Below, piece after piece: positions 12,241 through 25,546 of a stretch of DNA of 64,000 nt. Below the pieces are notes generated by a model. It did no database searches, was not told where the DNA came from, and was given only the letters and a program-made list of their open reading frames with translations. Positions within the stretch are counted from its first letter, which is position 1; the number at the start of each line of letters is the position of its first letter. The position numbers and the translations under genes were made by a program. Origin of the DNA: Lichenostomus cassidix (Eukaryota > Chordata > Aves > Passeriformes > Meliphagidae); assembly GCA_008360975.2 (NCBI GenBank), contig CM039182.1:18572324-18636323 (forward strand), written 5' to 3'.

Positions 12241-15200
12241 GAGCTGCCAAATTGGACCTCAGGCACCCGGAATGTGTTTTCTTTGGAAATCTCTCCATAA
12301 TTTGCTAGAGGTACAAATTTCTGTCTTCATTGTCTTCTGTCTTCACTGACCCCATAGAGTATAGTTATCAAAAGGATCTATGTACTGGCACTTGAAAGTC
12401 TTGTGGGACTCCTCCATGCTGTGTATGGGACAGGTTGAGAGTTTCTAGCTATCAGTGCTTTTAGGATGCCCTAATTTCTGCTCAGAGCTGGGCTCTTGGT
12501 TTTCTCTGGTGTGTTAATTTGCAAGAATAAGCTAATGTACCATAGAGTTCTCTGTACTGAGGGAATAGTTGCCCAGTGCATTGGCTGTGGCAACTTCTGC
12601 CTTCTCCCACTCAAACCACCAAGCCCAACCTTGTTTCCAATACTGTTTTGCCAAGACTGCCTCTCTCATCTTTCCATGAAGCTACCTGTGGGACACATCA
12701 AAGTGCTATTACCAAATGATCCAGATTTGTTTTTTCTTCCAAATGATTTGTTCTATCATCATTCTTTTGGCAGTTCTGTTTATTGCACAACCTTGAAACA
12801 GTAACATCAGCACAAGGAAAGAAGTAGCATGAAATGGGTGGAAAGGCATTGCTGAAAAGTCACTGATTTCTCACTCAGATTTTGCTGCAGAGGTTAGTAC
12901 AAGTCAGCCATATGACTGAGGGTACAGCCTGAACAACTAACCTGTAAGCTGCGCAGTGCTGTGTGGATATGCCTGATCTGTGTGTGTATGTCTGTGCTGT
13001 AGAGTCAGAAGTGCTCTGGGGTCGTGCACAGATCCCTCCTCCAGCTTTTGAGCAGTTAGTTGGAATCTGAAGAGCAGGCCGTCCACTGGGATATAGCATT
13101 CATAAAGACAGATTTATCCTTTGAGAAAAGGAGACCTCACATACTATAGAGGGAACAGTGTCAGCAGGTTCAAACTAAGTATTTTTGTGCCCAGCAGGAA
13201 GGAAATCCTTTGAGTGCAGCCAGAAGACTAAGCCCCATGGCACTGCAGCAAGCTCCTAACTCTGAACTGTGTTTTGTACCAGAATGAGATGATGTGCCAC
13301 AGAGCTCACCTGCTCCACAAATTTGATACTGCATGATGTGCTACTTGCTGGGCATGTGCTTAACAATGACAACAGAAACTGGAGATTCATATTTATGCAC
13401 TCTGTCCTAAAAAGAATCTAAGAAGTAATTGATTTTATGTCTTTTAACTTTGGTTTCTTTCCCACCTGGCTGCTGTTGATAAAATCTACATATGGAGATG
13501 CCTGTTCTCATGCAGAAGACTACTGGCTTGTGGCTTTGACCACTTGTGTCTACAAAGAGAGATCTGCAGGTATTAACATTGGTATCTTAAAATACTGCTT
13601 GGCATATAAACATCCATTTTCAATGTTTTCACAAACAGCTGTCAGCTTTTGTTTTTTGATTCAAGCCATAATTTTTCTGTGTTTTTCCTCTTCCTCCATT
13701 TCCCTTCTCTTGACGTGCTTACAGCCTTGTTGCTTGGACAGCAGCTTTTCCAGGACCCAAAGAAGGTATTTTTAAGAGGCTTCTCAAGGCACTGATGAGA
13801 CTTTAAATTGCTTGAAAAATGCTAGTGTTATCTTCCCATTATGTTCTCCCTTCCCCAGCAGTTGTACACTAGCTTTGCTGCCCTTTGCCTTTTGCCTCCT
13901 CTTCCTTCAGTCAAGCTTTGACATCTCTGTCACTGAACTTGATGGGCTTGGGGACCCTCCAGTCAGGCCTTCAGACCACTCTCTGACCTCCACAGTTTCT
14001 GCACTCAGATTTGGAACTTTAGTGTGGCTCACCTACCTGTTTTCCTGTCAAGACCTTTGAGCAGAACTCAAAGAATATCAGCAGGTGACCATTTACCCCA
14101 AGTGGTGTTACGTTTCTGTTGGCTCAGTGATGCACAGTTGTCTGTGAAGACTCCTCTTGACTCTGCTTTCCCTGGCTTTCCTTGCCTGTATGGACTTGTG
14201 GCTGCTTCTGAAATGAGCTGCTGATTTCAGAAAAGAGGGAAATCACATTTTTTGCTGCCTCAGCAACACCTAAATCAGTTTTTCTTCATTCTTTTCTTCA
14301 GAGGATTAGCGTCCTTATTATGCTATCCCTGATTTTGGGTTGAACTCTTGATTCAGAAGTCATTTTCTCTCTGTTGGTGTTAGAGTGAAGGGCTCACACC
14401 ATGTCAATGCAGTCCATTGCTCACTGTGGAGGCTGTGTTGGGTAGGCACTATCCTGCATGCCAGAGCCTTTCAGTTCCTAGCACTGCTTGTTCTGTCTTC
14501 ATCAGATGGGATCTCTGTGAGAGGTGATTATCAGTACCAAACCCCAGGCTTTCAATAAATAAATATGTCATTATAAAATAAACACTTTTTCTGACTTAGC
14601 GCTCCTCTGACTCAAGATGACATTGACATCCTCTAGTTTTGTAGCTTGTACTGACATTAGGAATCATGCATCTAAAATGTGTTAGATGAATTATGCTCTA
14701 AGGGACTATTTAGGCAGATCTTGACTGCAGCTATTATACAGTGTGGATACCTCAAGTTAAATGGGATAAGTGGCAAATCAAATTTTCAACTGACTGGTTC
14801 AGTGGTTCAACTGAGAAATGAGTTTGTGTATTTATCTGAGTGACCCAGATATTCAAAAGACTGTTATTTTCTTTTCTACTCCAGCAGTTCAAAATAAATA
14901 CAAGAGTTAGGTGACAATTATTCATAGTTAACTAGTTAGCTGTGCAGCTTAAACAATTCATTGATCAATATGGAAATAAAGAAAGTTAATCAGAAAGTTT
15001 TGGTAAATCATGTGCAAGGTGGAACTAGGCATTTGAATTAATGTTCAGAGTGCTTTCATTTCTAACCAGTATTTTTTCTTCTTCTAACTTTATTAAAAAT
15101 AGTGGGAAAGTTCTGCTCCTCACAGCATGACTAGCATGCTCTTAGAGAAATGAATCTTCAGTGGAAGAATAGATTCAAGGGTATTGTAAGGTCTTGGAAC

Positions 15201-17630
15201 AGAATATTTTGCAGTTATGCTTTCAAATCTTAGTTACCAAAATTTTTCCTTTGCTCCTTCGTGTTTTCTTTCAGCCCCTAAAACCAACTAAAACAGTTTT
15301 GCTCTGCTCTATGTGCAACATTGGATCCTCTGTAGGAGTTAACCTTTGTGAGATGGGGAAAGACCACAAACATTGGAGTACTTCAAGTAACTCTCTTGCT
15401 ACGATTTTTCATTGCTATGCTAAGTATAATCTGTGAAATACCCTTTGTTCCAAGGCTCTTTATTCCACCCTCAAAAAACATACCAGACAAATAACATACT
15501 TCCTCTCCAAATGCCATTGGCCATGATGCTCTGTTGCACAGCTTTGATTATTATGAGAAGGAGGACATGTGCTACAATGGCAACAGCTACAATCTTGATG
15601 TTGGAGCAAGCACCTAGCAAAGACTCCTGTGACAGCTTCCTCAGCTTCGCACTCCTTTAAAAATAGTGGCCACCACTGCAGTACCAGTGCTCTGTGAGAT
15701 TAGTAAAATTATAATTTTGCAACTTGCTTTATTTTCCAGGTTCTATAAAGTCAACACAGCTGCAGCTGCTTTTGGACAAATTCTTTTTAGATGCTCTCTT
15801 GACTTGCTGCTTATGTGTTTGTTGGTTTTCTTTCTATTTCAGCTTCTTATCGTACGATGGCTAAGCCAGAAGGATACATCAGATCCTCTAATTTGAGGGC
15901 TTTCTGCCATTGTGCAGGTGTATATTTTCTTATTTTAGGCCTTTCTTCTTTTTCCTAGCACTTTCTCAGAGATCAAGAATATGAGAAGGACATACCCTCC
16001 TACAAGAAGGCTAGAACTGTAACCTGAACTGGCACAAAATGATTCAAAACAGGAACATGGGCACTGCCCACAATAAAACTAATTTCTCCTACAAGTTGAT
16101 CCATGAAGCACACACACTCTTGTGCCCCAAAAGGTTTTCCTTTTCTAAATACTGCTCTTCTAGTGACCATATATTTTAACGTTAATTTAATCCATTTTTG
16201 GGGGCGTTAAATAACAGGTTTGTCATCTATTATTGCCACATGCTTTAACCCTGATGCCCATCATAGGGAATCTACAGCTGGATCAGAACTACACAGCTAA
16301 ATAAGGTAGGTGGAACAAGATTACTTAGTCTGTGTTTTAGTGTATTTAAAAAGCTTTTTCTCATTTAAATTCTGTACAAATATGCAGTGAAGGCGTCTGT
16401 ACAGGATAGGACAGCCTTCTGTTGCTTCAGAAGGCAACAGTGTGAAACCATGGATCACATCAGAATAAAGGGATCTTGTTTCTTAGTCCAGACTAAGGTT
16501 TCTTAATCTGCCATATTTCTTGTCTGTATCATGCTGTGTGTTCAGCTGAAGCAAAAACAAGGTTGAAGAGGCAGATTTTATATTTAGATTCAGAGCCAGG
16601 AAGATGAGAGACAAGTGGGTTTTTCAAATTACATCTGAAATCTGAATCTGATTACAGAGTGATGTTGGAAATTTCACTCAATATTTTAACACTCCAGTGT
16701 GCTCTATGAAACCAGTCATCATTCTTTAATGAATTGAATATAAATAGTGAAATGCTTACTGAATTAGGGATCATAAAATTTTGTTTAATCCTTAAAGCAA
16801 GTATCCAACAACTAGGCTAGAGCTACATTGAGTTTTTATCCATCTCTTTAGTTTAAGGAATATTTCATTAAGCCATTTGAAATGGGACATGATCAGTGAA
16901 ATGGATATCAGCTCTGAATTCTTGGAAAAGATACTTATTCAAAACTCCTTTGATGGTGAGAAGAGCAAACAAATCCTGCATGAGGATTGGAATTAGTGGA
17001 TGACTAAATCAGTCATGCTCTGAAGGACCATCTCTTCTTGATTTTTTATAATAGGATCTGAGATACATGCTCTCAGCAAAGTGTTCAGGGCTGTTAAACA
17101 TAAGTGGGGAAGGATGAATGCCTGTGCCGTTCTAGGTGAGGTGCTTCAGCTTGCAGATATTTAAGACCTTGTTTTGGCTTCAGCATTTTCTGCCTGCTGT
17201 CAAGAAAATTTGAAGAGGTGATATATAGCACATAGCTTTGACTCAGTACATCCCGTGTGGCTAAACACATGTCATGGGTCATTTTTAAATCGTGTTGTGT
17301 GGAATGGGTGGGAGAATGCTCATGTTGGCCTTGAACAGATAGGAAATCCTCAAGCAGAAATCAGACACCTGGAAAAAGTGAGGGCCAAATCCTAATTTTT
17401 TCCCACCTTTGATAAGGGTTTGAATGCTCCTCACAAAGCTCTGAGGAAGTGACATTTTGCTGCTGATGAGGTGGTGGTTCCTCATCTCTGCTGTGTCAGC
17501 AGGTGCTGAGTGCAAACCTTCTCAGGGCAAGTCAGAGTGGTTGGGTGGTCTCGAGGGCACCTTCTGCAAAAACTGCAGCTCAACCCTGGCATTCAGCATG
17601 GGCTCAATACCCACAGATTTATAAGCCCTC
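12241..17630. other. Intergenic, no supported gene
   Basis: No coding exon, RNA gene or clearly recognisable transposon was found. Open frames of up to 112 codons (for example 13437-13775) lack domain signatures. A small pair of overlapping inverted repeats lies at 16414-16440. Around 15.50-15.62 kb a 35-codon open stretch looks protein-like but could not be matched to any family. Confidence 0.6.
16414..16440. repeat. Two overlapping, mutually exclusive small inverted repeats
   Basis: GCCTTCTG (16414-16421) pairs with CAGAAGGC (16428-16435) around a 6 nt loop. CTGTTGC (16419-16425) pairs with GCAACAG (16434-16440) around an 8 nt loop. Both stems are perfect but they share bases, so only one can form at a time. 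Probably incidental. Confidence 0.8.
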
Positions 17631-17644
17631 TTTTTTTTTTTTTT
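17631..17644. repeat. Poly(T) run, 14 bases
   Basis: A homopolymer of 14 T separates AT-rich DNA from a more GC-rich block (about 17.7-18.0 kb). It could be the A-tail of a - strand retrocopy, but I recognise no retrocopy body next to it. Confidence 0.9.
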
Positions 17645-20600
17645 CAATTTTTATGTTCTTATTAAGTTGCTATTTCTACATTTTTGCATATTTTTACCTC
17701 AACCATCGGAGCAGCAGCTGTGGCAGGAGGGACACAGGGACCTGGAGGTAGGAGTGCAGCAATGGAGGCAGTGTGGCTGGTGTGCCAGGGGGGAATACAG
17801 AACCAGGGGAGGCAGAAGGAGCTGCTGAGCCAGAGGTACCCCAGTGGGTTGAGATGGATTGTGTTCCCTGGGGGCTGAGTCCTGCCACTTGCTCCTGCAC
17901 ATGACCCATAGGAAAGGGAAGTGGACGTTCAAGCACCATTTCTCCTAGGTGCATGTGTAAGCACTTGTGATGAGTATTTCCACACTCTCCAGTCCAGCTA
18001 CAAAGCCTGGAGGAACAGAAGAAACATTCACGGAATTTAGTTTTTTTCTTCAAATCAAATCACACTCAAAAGCATTAAATGCCTCCCTTGGCCAACCATT
18101 TTCCAAGTGTGGTAGTTCAGCCTTCATAGTTTTCTTTCTTGTTGCAGGGCAGAATAAGCTTCTCTTGTTTCTTCTTTCATCTGGGCAGTTTTCTGCTGAG
18201 ATGGGAGCAAAGGTCTCTTGGAATGTTGCAGTGCAGACATTCAGAAACTGCCACTGGCCACAGTAATTTGTTGCAATCCTCCTGACACACATATGATTGA
18301 TAGCTATGAAACGATTCCCATTTTTCTAAATCTCTCGGCATTTTTAGGAAAAAATATCCAGGAGCTGAGGTGGAGATGTACAACAATATCTCTTTTATTT
18401 TTCTCTGTCATAAATGGAAAAAGAAGATGAGGAGCATAATACCTCCGTGTGAAGTTTTAATACAGCCTTTCAGGGCTGGGTGAGTTGGAGTTCATTAGCA
18501 AGGGAAAAGGCAGTCTTGTAAAACTGGCACCAGGGGGCAGATGTGCACCACTGAAAATTCTTCATAGTTTGAAACTGTTTCTGAATGATTGCAATTAGCT
18601 GCAGGACATCAAATGGTAACCGGCTTATTATGGGCATAAATGGCCTGTCAATTGTGTTGTAAGAAAAATTGTGCTGTATATTAAATGAGAATGAAAACTT
18701 ACATTTCTACATAAAATCAAAAGGGTTTAACAAAATAAATGGTTTGCAAAATTTGATTTCCGGTATGGATCAATAGCAGAGACAACTAGGGAATAAAGAT
18801 ATGTTTCACTAATACTTTTTACTGGATCAGATGAGATGAGCCATTCAATTATCATAATTCAGCACTTGAAATTTAAACATCCTGGGACCATATTGTTGTC
18901 ATGCTTAAAGGTGTCCTGGTACTTAAAAATATGGATGTGCTCCCTGAACAGTGATTACAGTGGTGACGCATATGGTGGAGTCTTAGGAGTTCATAGAGTT
19001 AAATGTGTGTACAAAATGCTATATATGACTGCAAGAAGAAAGCCAGTGCAGGAGGCACAGTCAAAGAAGAGACGCTGCAGTCAGAGATGCTACAGCAGCA
19101 GTTTCATTATGCTCTTAAAACAAATTAATCTTCTGTAGAGACAACTACTCATGCAGTGACAGCATTTTCCTCCCCAAACCTCTCCTTGCTGTGACATACT
19201 CTGCATCTTCATTACCTGATCTGTTTCACATTTCATCCACAGCAAAGTGATATTTTTAATACCTTTTTTATATTAAAAACCCCTCAAGTACTAGAGATAA
19301 AAGCAGTAAACTTATTTCATGCGATTCCATTAAAATTAATTTCTGTTGCTGTCTGGACTTGGACTTAACACAGGCTTTGTTGCTCAAGCAGTGACAACTT
19401 CAGAATGGTCTTCTATTTTATTTAGAGACATCTGAAATTTTTCAATAGACAAGACATGGCTTTGCATGAATTGGTGTTTCAGGAGAACTTCACTGTGGCT
19501 GAGTTGAAAGGAATGGAATTAATACAAGAGAATAAGCTATTTACACATATACAGCAGGAGTTAGCAATTCAGTGTTCATCTGTGAGACTTTATTTTTCTG
19601 TGGAAGAAAAAGACACTCAAGACTGCTTAAAATCTGACTGTTTTATTGTTGTAATACCATTGTGCCAGCAGATGATTTACACTTGCCTCAGAGCAGTGGG
19701 GGCTCAGTTCAGCTGCAGACAATGCAAGGGTGAGTAGCTGGTGCTTCCCTGCTGTCTTTCATGTTTCCAGGCACATTTCTTGCCTCAGTTGGATTGCTCC
19801 TGGTCAAAATTGAGGATGTTTCTTTCTAAACTGTTGACATCTGACTGTCAGAGTCATCCCTGACTGACATTCCCTAAATATTTGATTTCTTCATTTTATC
19901 CACTGACCTGTATTACAAACATGGTAAAGCAGTTCTTTTGCCTTTATATAGATGCTTTCTGCATGAGCATAGCTTGAATCTCTCTTCCACAGTTGCCAAA
20001 TGCATTATTTTCTTAAAAATTTCCTTGTATGTCAGTTGCAAATTATTTCAGTACTTCTTTGAATTTACCCCATTTTCTCAATGTTTCTCTTGTCTAATAT
20101 GTGTGCAAGGACTAAGAAAGCTTCAGCAGAAGCAGTGAAGGGAGGACAATTCTCCCTTGCTCTGAGAAGTGATTCAGTCATGCAGGGCTAGCTGAGGTCC
20201 ATGACTGCCATGGAGAGAAGAGCCTGGGCAGCATGTCCTCCATCAGACACTACCAAGACTTGACTTTTGCTCCTCTGGGGCCTCTGTAGGAAATCTGCTG
20301 CTCATAGCTCCATGATGACAGTCAGAGCATTTGGGATGAAAGTGTATTCAAACCCAGGCCAATGTGGAAGTCTAGATGTGGCTTTGTGGTGTCCCCTCTC
20401 TCAGCAGAGCCCAAGACTGGCTCCAGACCCTGGGAAGAGGCCTCTGGGAAGCTGTCCATTAGGGCCTCCTTCTCCATGCTTTCTGTGTGGCACCATGCAG
20501 TCTCCTCTGCTTTATTTTAGAGTGGTCACTAAGTGGTTAGTGGCCATGAATGATCTTTTCCAAGCTTTGAATGTAAGTGCTGTGGTTATATACAAGGAAT

Positions 20601-22683
20601 CTCCCCAGCCTTGAATTTTCAAAAGTAATTGCTTGTGGTTCATTAAATGCCTTAGTTATGTCCCTAGCTCCTTAACCTGAATATTGCTGGAATGCATTTT
20701 TTTAAACATTTTTTGTGTGCATTCTTTTTTTCCAGCTTAATAACTATTTATTTCTACATAATTTTACTAGTAAGAGTTCCAAAGTTGCCTTCAGCTTACA
20801 TTTTTTTTCCCCTCTACAGACAATGGTTTACCTAATTAATTCTGACTATAGAACTGCTGGATTCTTCTACTGTGTTTTGTGAATGTACGAACAAAGCAGA
20901 AGATGTGAGGGCTTAAGTTTAATGCCAGATTTTTTATTTTGTTTATAGTTTGGTCATGGCTAAGATGTTATAGAGACACTTTGATTAAAATTAGAAAAAT
21001 ACGTTACTAAAAGCAAGAAGACTGGGCACCTAAACAAAGCAATTTAGCATGTCATAATCTTTTAAATGCCAGTTACCTGCTGTGTAAGCCAGGTAACATT
21101 TCTTTGCAACAGGATCCAATTCCACAGGAAATGTCTTAACATTACAAAAATAATTTTAAACTTTGTACAATAGTTACACATTATGATCAAGACAACAGCC
21201 AAGTACTTTGATGAAGATTTGATTTATGGTCTGTGAAGGGGAAGTGTCTGTCACTGAATTAATTTCCCTGCTTCATCTTTCAACCCTAGTTAGTTTTCTT
21301 TCTCAAATTTTTGTTGTTGGTGTTTACTAACCTAGATTTGACAAGACAGCTAGTTTCAGCCAGGTTAATCATCCTTGTCTTGGCATATTGTACAAGTTAT
21401 TTCTGACCTCAGTCCTCAGAAAACATGGAAAAATACTATTTCCCGAGTTTTAGTGGAAGATTTCTGATAAACATTACTGTATTTACTGAGTGTTTGTAAA
21501 GCACCAAATTATGTTCTGTTAATGACTGTTTAATGCTGAAGTTCAGCACATCTCACAGCTGGGCATTAGCTAATGAACACAAGATGGTCTATATATAATA
21601 GCTGTTTATCCTCTCAAGAAAAAAATCCCAAGTTTTATCCCAGAAAGCCTGGGTGAAGCTTTTAAACCAGACAGTTTTACAGACATGTTGTCATTCCTCA
21701 AATTAAGAATATTTCTCCACTCCCTGTCCATGCTCTAGGAGCTATGAATGGTGACTCAGTTAAGGACCACCTTCTGTGGCTGGTTTGTTCAAAGGCTCTT
21801 ACACAGAGCAATACTTTGCCATGCATAAAACTAAGTCATTGAAATTTTGCACATGCCCTTTAAGTACATTTTAGAACAGGAGGAGTATTGTTCCTTGTGT
21901 CCTAACTGAGTTTGTGTTGGTGTCATTATTTCCTTTTTCAGAATTCTAATTATTTTCTGTTTCCATAATAATTTATTATTTTCAGTGGAGAGGACACTGA
22001 TTTTGTTGGTATACAATTATGGAATGCTAGGTAGGGTCCAGGTTGTGGTACAAACCACTTTTTTCTGGTACAGAGTGGGGTGGTTGAGGTCATTATTACA
22101 CTGGAATTGCTGCTGCTTCCCAAGACGGCTTGTTGGTATATTTTTTTAAGTGACAATTCATAGAGAATTTTTTGACTTTTGCTTAAATAGTTATCTCTGA
22201 GGGTGTTAGAAGTTATGTTATGAGAAGTTGGTATATGTAATGACTAGGAAATGAGGAATATAGGGAAATGACTGGACGAAACAATACTGGATTCTTCAGT
22301 GAAAACTTGGACATTTATTCCTGAAGATTTGAGTGACTTTTTCGTCTGGGTCTTTTTATATCTGTGTTTTGAAAAGCTCTTCCTGAGCAGGCAAGTGATC
22401 TGCTCAGTCAGCCCCAGCTTAAAGCTCTGAGAGAAGTGACAGGCAGAAGGAAAGAAAACAGGACAACGGAACATGTATCTGTCTTGCACAGATGAGAAGT
22501 GCTTGTGATTTTTTTTCCATTTTTTGCCAGATCTTCAAACATCACCTGTCAAATAATTTAAGGGAACTCATTCTGTAACTCCGTGTGGCAGAATTCCGTG
22601 AGGATGTGACAAGTGTTTTGAAGTTTCACCACAAAGCTCGTAGTTCACCTCTTGCCTTCCTGACTGAAAACATCATCACTGCC
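17645..22683. other. Intergenic, no supported gene; possible conserved non-coding element at 18.57-18.76 kb
   Basis: No exon or RNA gene was found. A GC-richer patch at 17.7-18.0 kb has overlapping open frames on both strands, which is typical of stop-poor GC-rich DNA and not of a gene. The stretch at about 18570-18760 has the texture of a conserved non-coding element, with motifs such as GCAATTAGCTGC and GGGCATAAATGG. An 8 bp inverted repeat (GTTACCTG/CAGGTAAC) lies near 21.07-21.10 kb. Confidence 0.5.
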
Positions 22684-23070
22684 TGTGGTGGTTTAGGAAC
22701 AGCAGTCTGCAATTTAGTTCTCCCCATCCCTACCCTCTCTTCCTGAGACTCTCCCAAACCAGATGCCCCTCATCCCCTCCCCCCTCCTGCTTCTGGATGG
22801 GGTTGAGAATTGGAGGCACAAAAAAAGGTTAAGAAGATGGGTTGAGATAAAAATTATTTACAGGAAACAGCAATGAGATACAAACCAAAACAGTATCAGC
22901 AACAATATTAATAACAGAAGTATACAAAAAAAGGGTGATTTTCATGGCAAAAAATGCTCACTGACTGACCTGACCTGGTGCGACCCTGAGACAATGAGCC
23001 ATGGTGAATGGACTGACCATGCCAACAGCTTTTTCCTTACAGCAAACCACTCCCACCTTCTCACTTTACT
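22684..23070 (-). mobile_element. Avian ERVL-like LTR fragment
   Basis: The stretch begins with TGTGGTGGTTTA, a common form of retroviral LTR terminus, and passes through a C-rich block. It then enters an A-rich segment with ATAACAGAAGTATACAAAA, followed by CTCACTGACTGACCTGACC. This order resembles bird ERVL-type LTRs read in antisense, where the poly(A)/R region lies near the left end. No coding part, matching second LTR or target-site duplication was found, so it is a solo or truncated LTR. Both the family name and the right boundary are recalled impressions and uncertain. Confidence 0.45.
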
Positions 23071-23766
23071 GATACTTGGTAACGTAGAGGTTAACCAGGA
23101 AGGAAAAAAATTCCTATCAGAACTTATTAGTAGAAGATAAATTTCTGGGTAGGGAGTCTTTCTTCAATGAGACTATAGCACTGTTTTCACTGCTGTTTTC
23201 CAGAATGTAGCACACCTTTAAAAAAAAAAATTAAAAAGCTAGGGGTTTTTTTATATTTTTGTTTTTTCTTTTTTTTTTATTTGTTTTATCCTATCTCTTA
23301 AGGTATTTACGATTAAGGGCAATGACATTTCACTCTTGGTAAAGAACTGTAATAGAAACAGTAGTAAAAGCTAGACATCCTACCTTGCTAACACCAGTTT
23401 AATTTCATCAAATATAGGCATATAGGAAGCTCTGGTGTGGTTTTTCACTGCAAATTGTCATGTTGCTGTCATGGTGCATTTATCCAATGTAGATGGGATT
23501 TGAGACAAGGCATAGCTGCTGATTCACATAGTATGGTATCAGCAAGAATTTTAAAGTCAAATTTTGTATGAAAGTAGAAACATAACCATTAGAATTTAAA
23601 TTCTTCTGGCTTCTTTTCACTCGTTCTTACTCTATAAGCCAAGCAGCCTGCTGTTTCAAGGAAGTTTCCTAAGATTCTTAAGATAAAAAAGGCATGTTTT
23701 GCTGGGTAAATGTACATAAGGTGTGTTTAGCCAGCTAGCCTTGCAGCAGAAAAATGTTCTGTAGTA
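23071..23766. other. Intergenic, A/T-rich, no gene
   Basis: The stretch includes homopolymer-rich DNA at about 23.22-23.29 kb. It contains nothing else recognisable before the hairpin that follows. Confidence 0.6.
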
Positions 23767-23852
23767 TTTTAGGGATTGCATAAAGCAAGATGCAGATATT
23801 TATCTGCAAATAAAAATAAATATCTGCATCTTGTTTTATGCAATCCCTAAAA
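23767..23852. repeat. Near-perfect long inverted repeat (37 bp arms, 12 nt loop)
   Basis: The left arm 23767-23803 and the reverse complement of the right arm 23816-23852 match at 36 of 37 positions. The single difference (G at 23785) would be a G.U wobble in RNA read from the + strand. The loop is 12 nt (23804-23815). Inside the left side, 23791-23808 is itself a small palindrome (TGCAGATA, TT, TATCTGCA). Similarity stops at both outer ends. The simplest reading is an inverted duplication made by template switching at the small palindrome. A miRNA or hairpin-siRNA precursor is possible only if the locus is transcribed. Confidence 0.95.
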
Positions 23853-24102
23853 CAGTAATGGGATAACATTAGAGATACATTTAAAAATAATTAATATGTC
23901 TTTTCATATTAGTGTTCATGGATTTCAAGGTCTGTATTTAGAAACAAGCACTTACACCTCTTCTGCTTGGGCCAGCAGACATGAGAACACAAGAAAATTG
24001 TAAATGTTGGGTTGCATGTGTCATGATTTCCCATGCAGATATGACAATGCAAATTACAGAGCCAGCTCTGGCTATAGGCATTGAAAAACAAGTAGGGAGT
24101 TT

Positions 24103-24117
24103 TCTCTCTCTCTCTCT
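24103..24117. repeat. (TC)n microsatellite
   Basis: About 7.5 uninterrupted TC units. Short and probably variable. Confidence 0.9.
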
Positions 24118-25510
24118 GATGACAATTCCCTCCCTTCCTTGTTCCTAACCTGTGGGCACAAACTGATTAGCAATAATGGAGTTGTTACCTTCAGTATTTT
24201 ATTTTTCCCCCACAGGAATCTAAATATAATTTCTTCATTAAAGAAGAGATCATGAATGAGAATGACTACTTTATAAAACAAGACATTATAAAAGGAAAGG
24301 AAACAGTGTTTGAATGCCTAAGCTTTCTGCAGGCAAACCCAATTAGCAATAAAGGAGCTTTGACTTTACGGGAAAACTATCATGGTAACTCTATTAGAAT
24401 GAAAACCAGACTATTTTCAGACTTTATCCCTTTAAAAATCTTATGGCCATTTGCATTTTTTTTACTATTGAATTTCCAACCTATTCATCAAGAGACAGGC
24501 ACTTTACACATTAAATTATGCTTTTGTGTGTGTATATTCAATAGGTCTTTTCACTCCTGTAAATCCACTATTAGTCCTATTACAGCGTTTGCTTATGTCT
24601 TTTCTGTGTCAGGAAGCTTCTTTCTATTCAAGTCTGCATGAAGTAACAACATTTCCTAATTTCATACCATCCTAGTGTATCAGAGCAACCCACTGAGCAG
24701 TTGTTCAGCTGTGAATTAGCTGTATGAATTCGTTGGTCCTTTGCCCATTGTGCATGCTTGGGCACTCAGTGTGGGAGAAGTCCCAACTTTCCCATCACAG
24801 CAATGCTGTGAGGTGCTTCCCTCCCCCTTCTGCTCAGCAAATGGCCACATACCTTAAATGTCTGTGGTGATGATGAAGGCTCTCTGTCTTGATTTTAAAC
24901 CTGACATACCCAGTGTATGGAGTAATTCAGGCTTTGTCTATCTTGTGTCCTGAGATACAGGAGGGCAGGACTTTTTAAAGCTTTGGGTGGTTCTCTGTCT
25001 CTCCTCTGTCATCCCAGCGACTAAGTGCCTCATGAATCTTTTATGTATGATTTTTTTTCCAGGTGAGATATACTATGGCCACAAGAGCTTGGAAATGCAT
25101 ACATTTAAATATATTTAAAGAATTTTAAAATTAAATTGACATATGCAAAGTCCCTTGAGAGGTCTGAGTGAGGTTCTCTCTCTGAGAGAGACTACAATCT
25201 AATAAAAGCATCAGGACTCCCTAATAGATTTTATGTCTGAAATATAAAGCTCCAAACTTACAGTGCATCCCAGAATGACCATAAATCATCATTATTCCTA
25301 AGAAAATAATGAGAAATTATTTGTAAACATGACTTAATTGGACCCACACTACTGATTCCTTCTTTTATTTTACAGCTTTGGTGAGAAGCTGATAGCAAAA
25401 AAAATAATAAAAAGAAATTGACTGAGCTTTGAAGACTTAATTCTGTCAGCCAGGATTTTTCAAATGATGAAAAAAAGAATGATCAGCCTTTGCAAACTCG
25501 AAACATGTTG

Positions 25511-25546
25511 TTTTCCTCTAATTCATCATTTTCCTCCAATTCATCA
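25511..25546. repeat. 18 bp tandem duplication (two copies)
   Basis: Units TTTTCCTCTAATTCATCA (25511-25528) and TTTTCCTCCAATTCATCA (25529-25546) abut and differ at one position. A local slippage duplication. Confidence 0.9.

Noticed and set aside
15496..15615. A 35-codon stretch reading ...HSFDYYEKEDMCYNGNSYN... before a stop
   Set aside because: It looks protein-like and could be a worn processed pseudogene, but I could not tie it to any family, there are no splice sites or A-tail, and stops flank it. A translated search of vertebrate proteins would settle it.
17694..18053. 119-codon - strand open frame, proline/serine-rich
   Set aside because: It lies in a GC-richer, stop-poor patch where two or three frames on both strands are open, and no motif was recognised.
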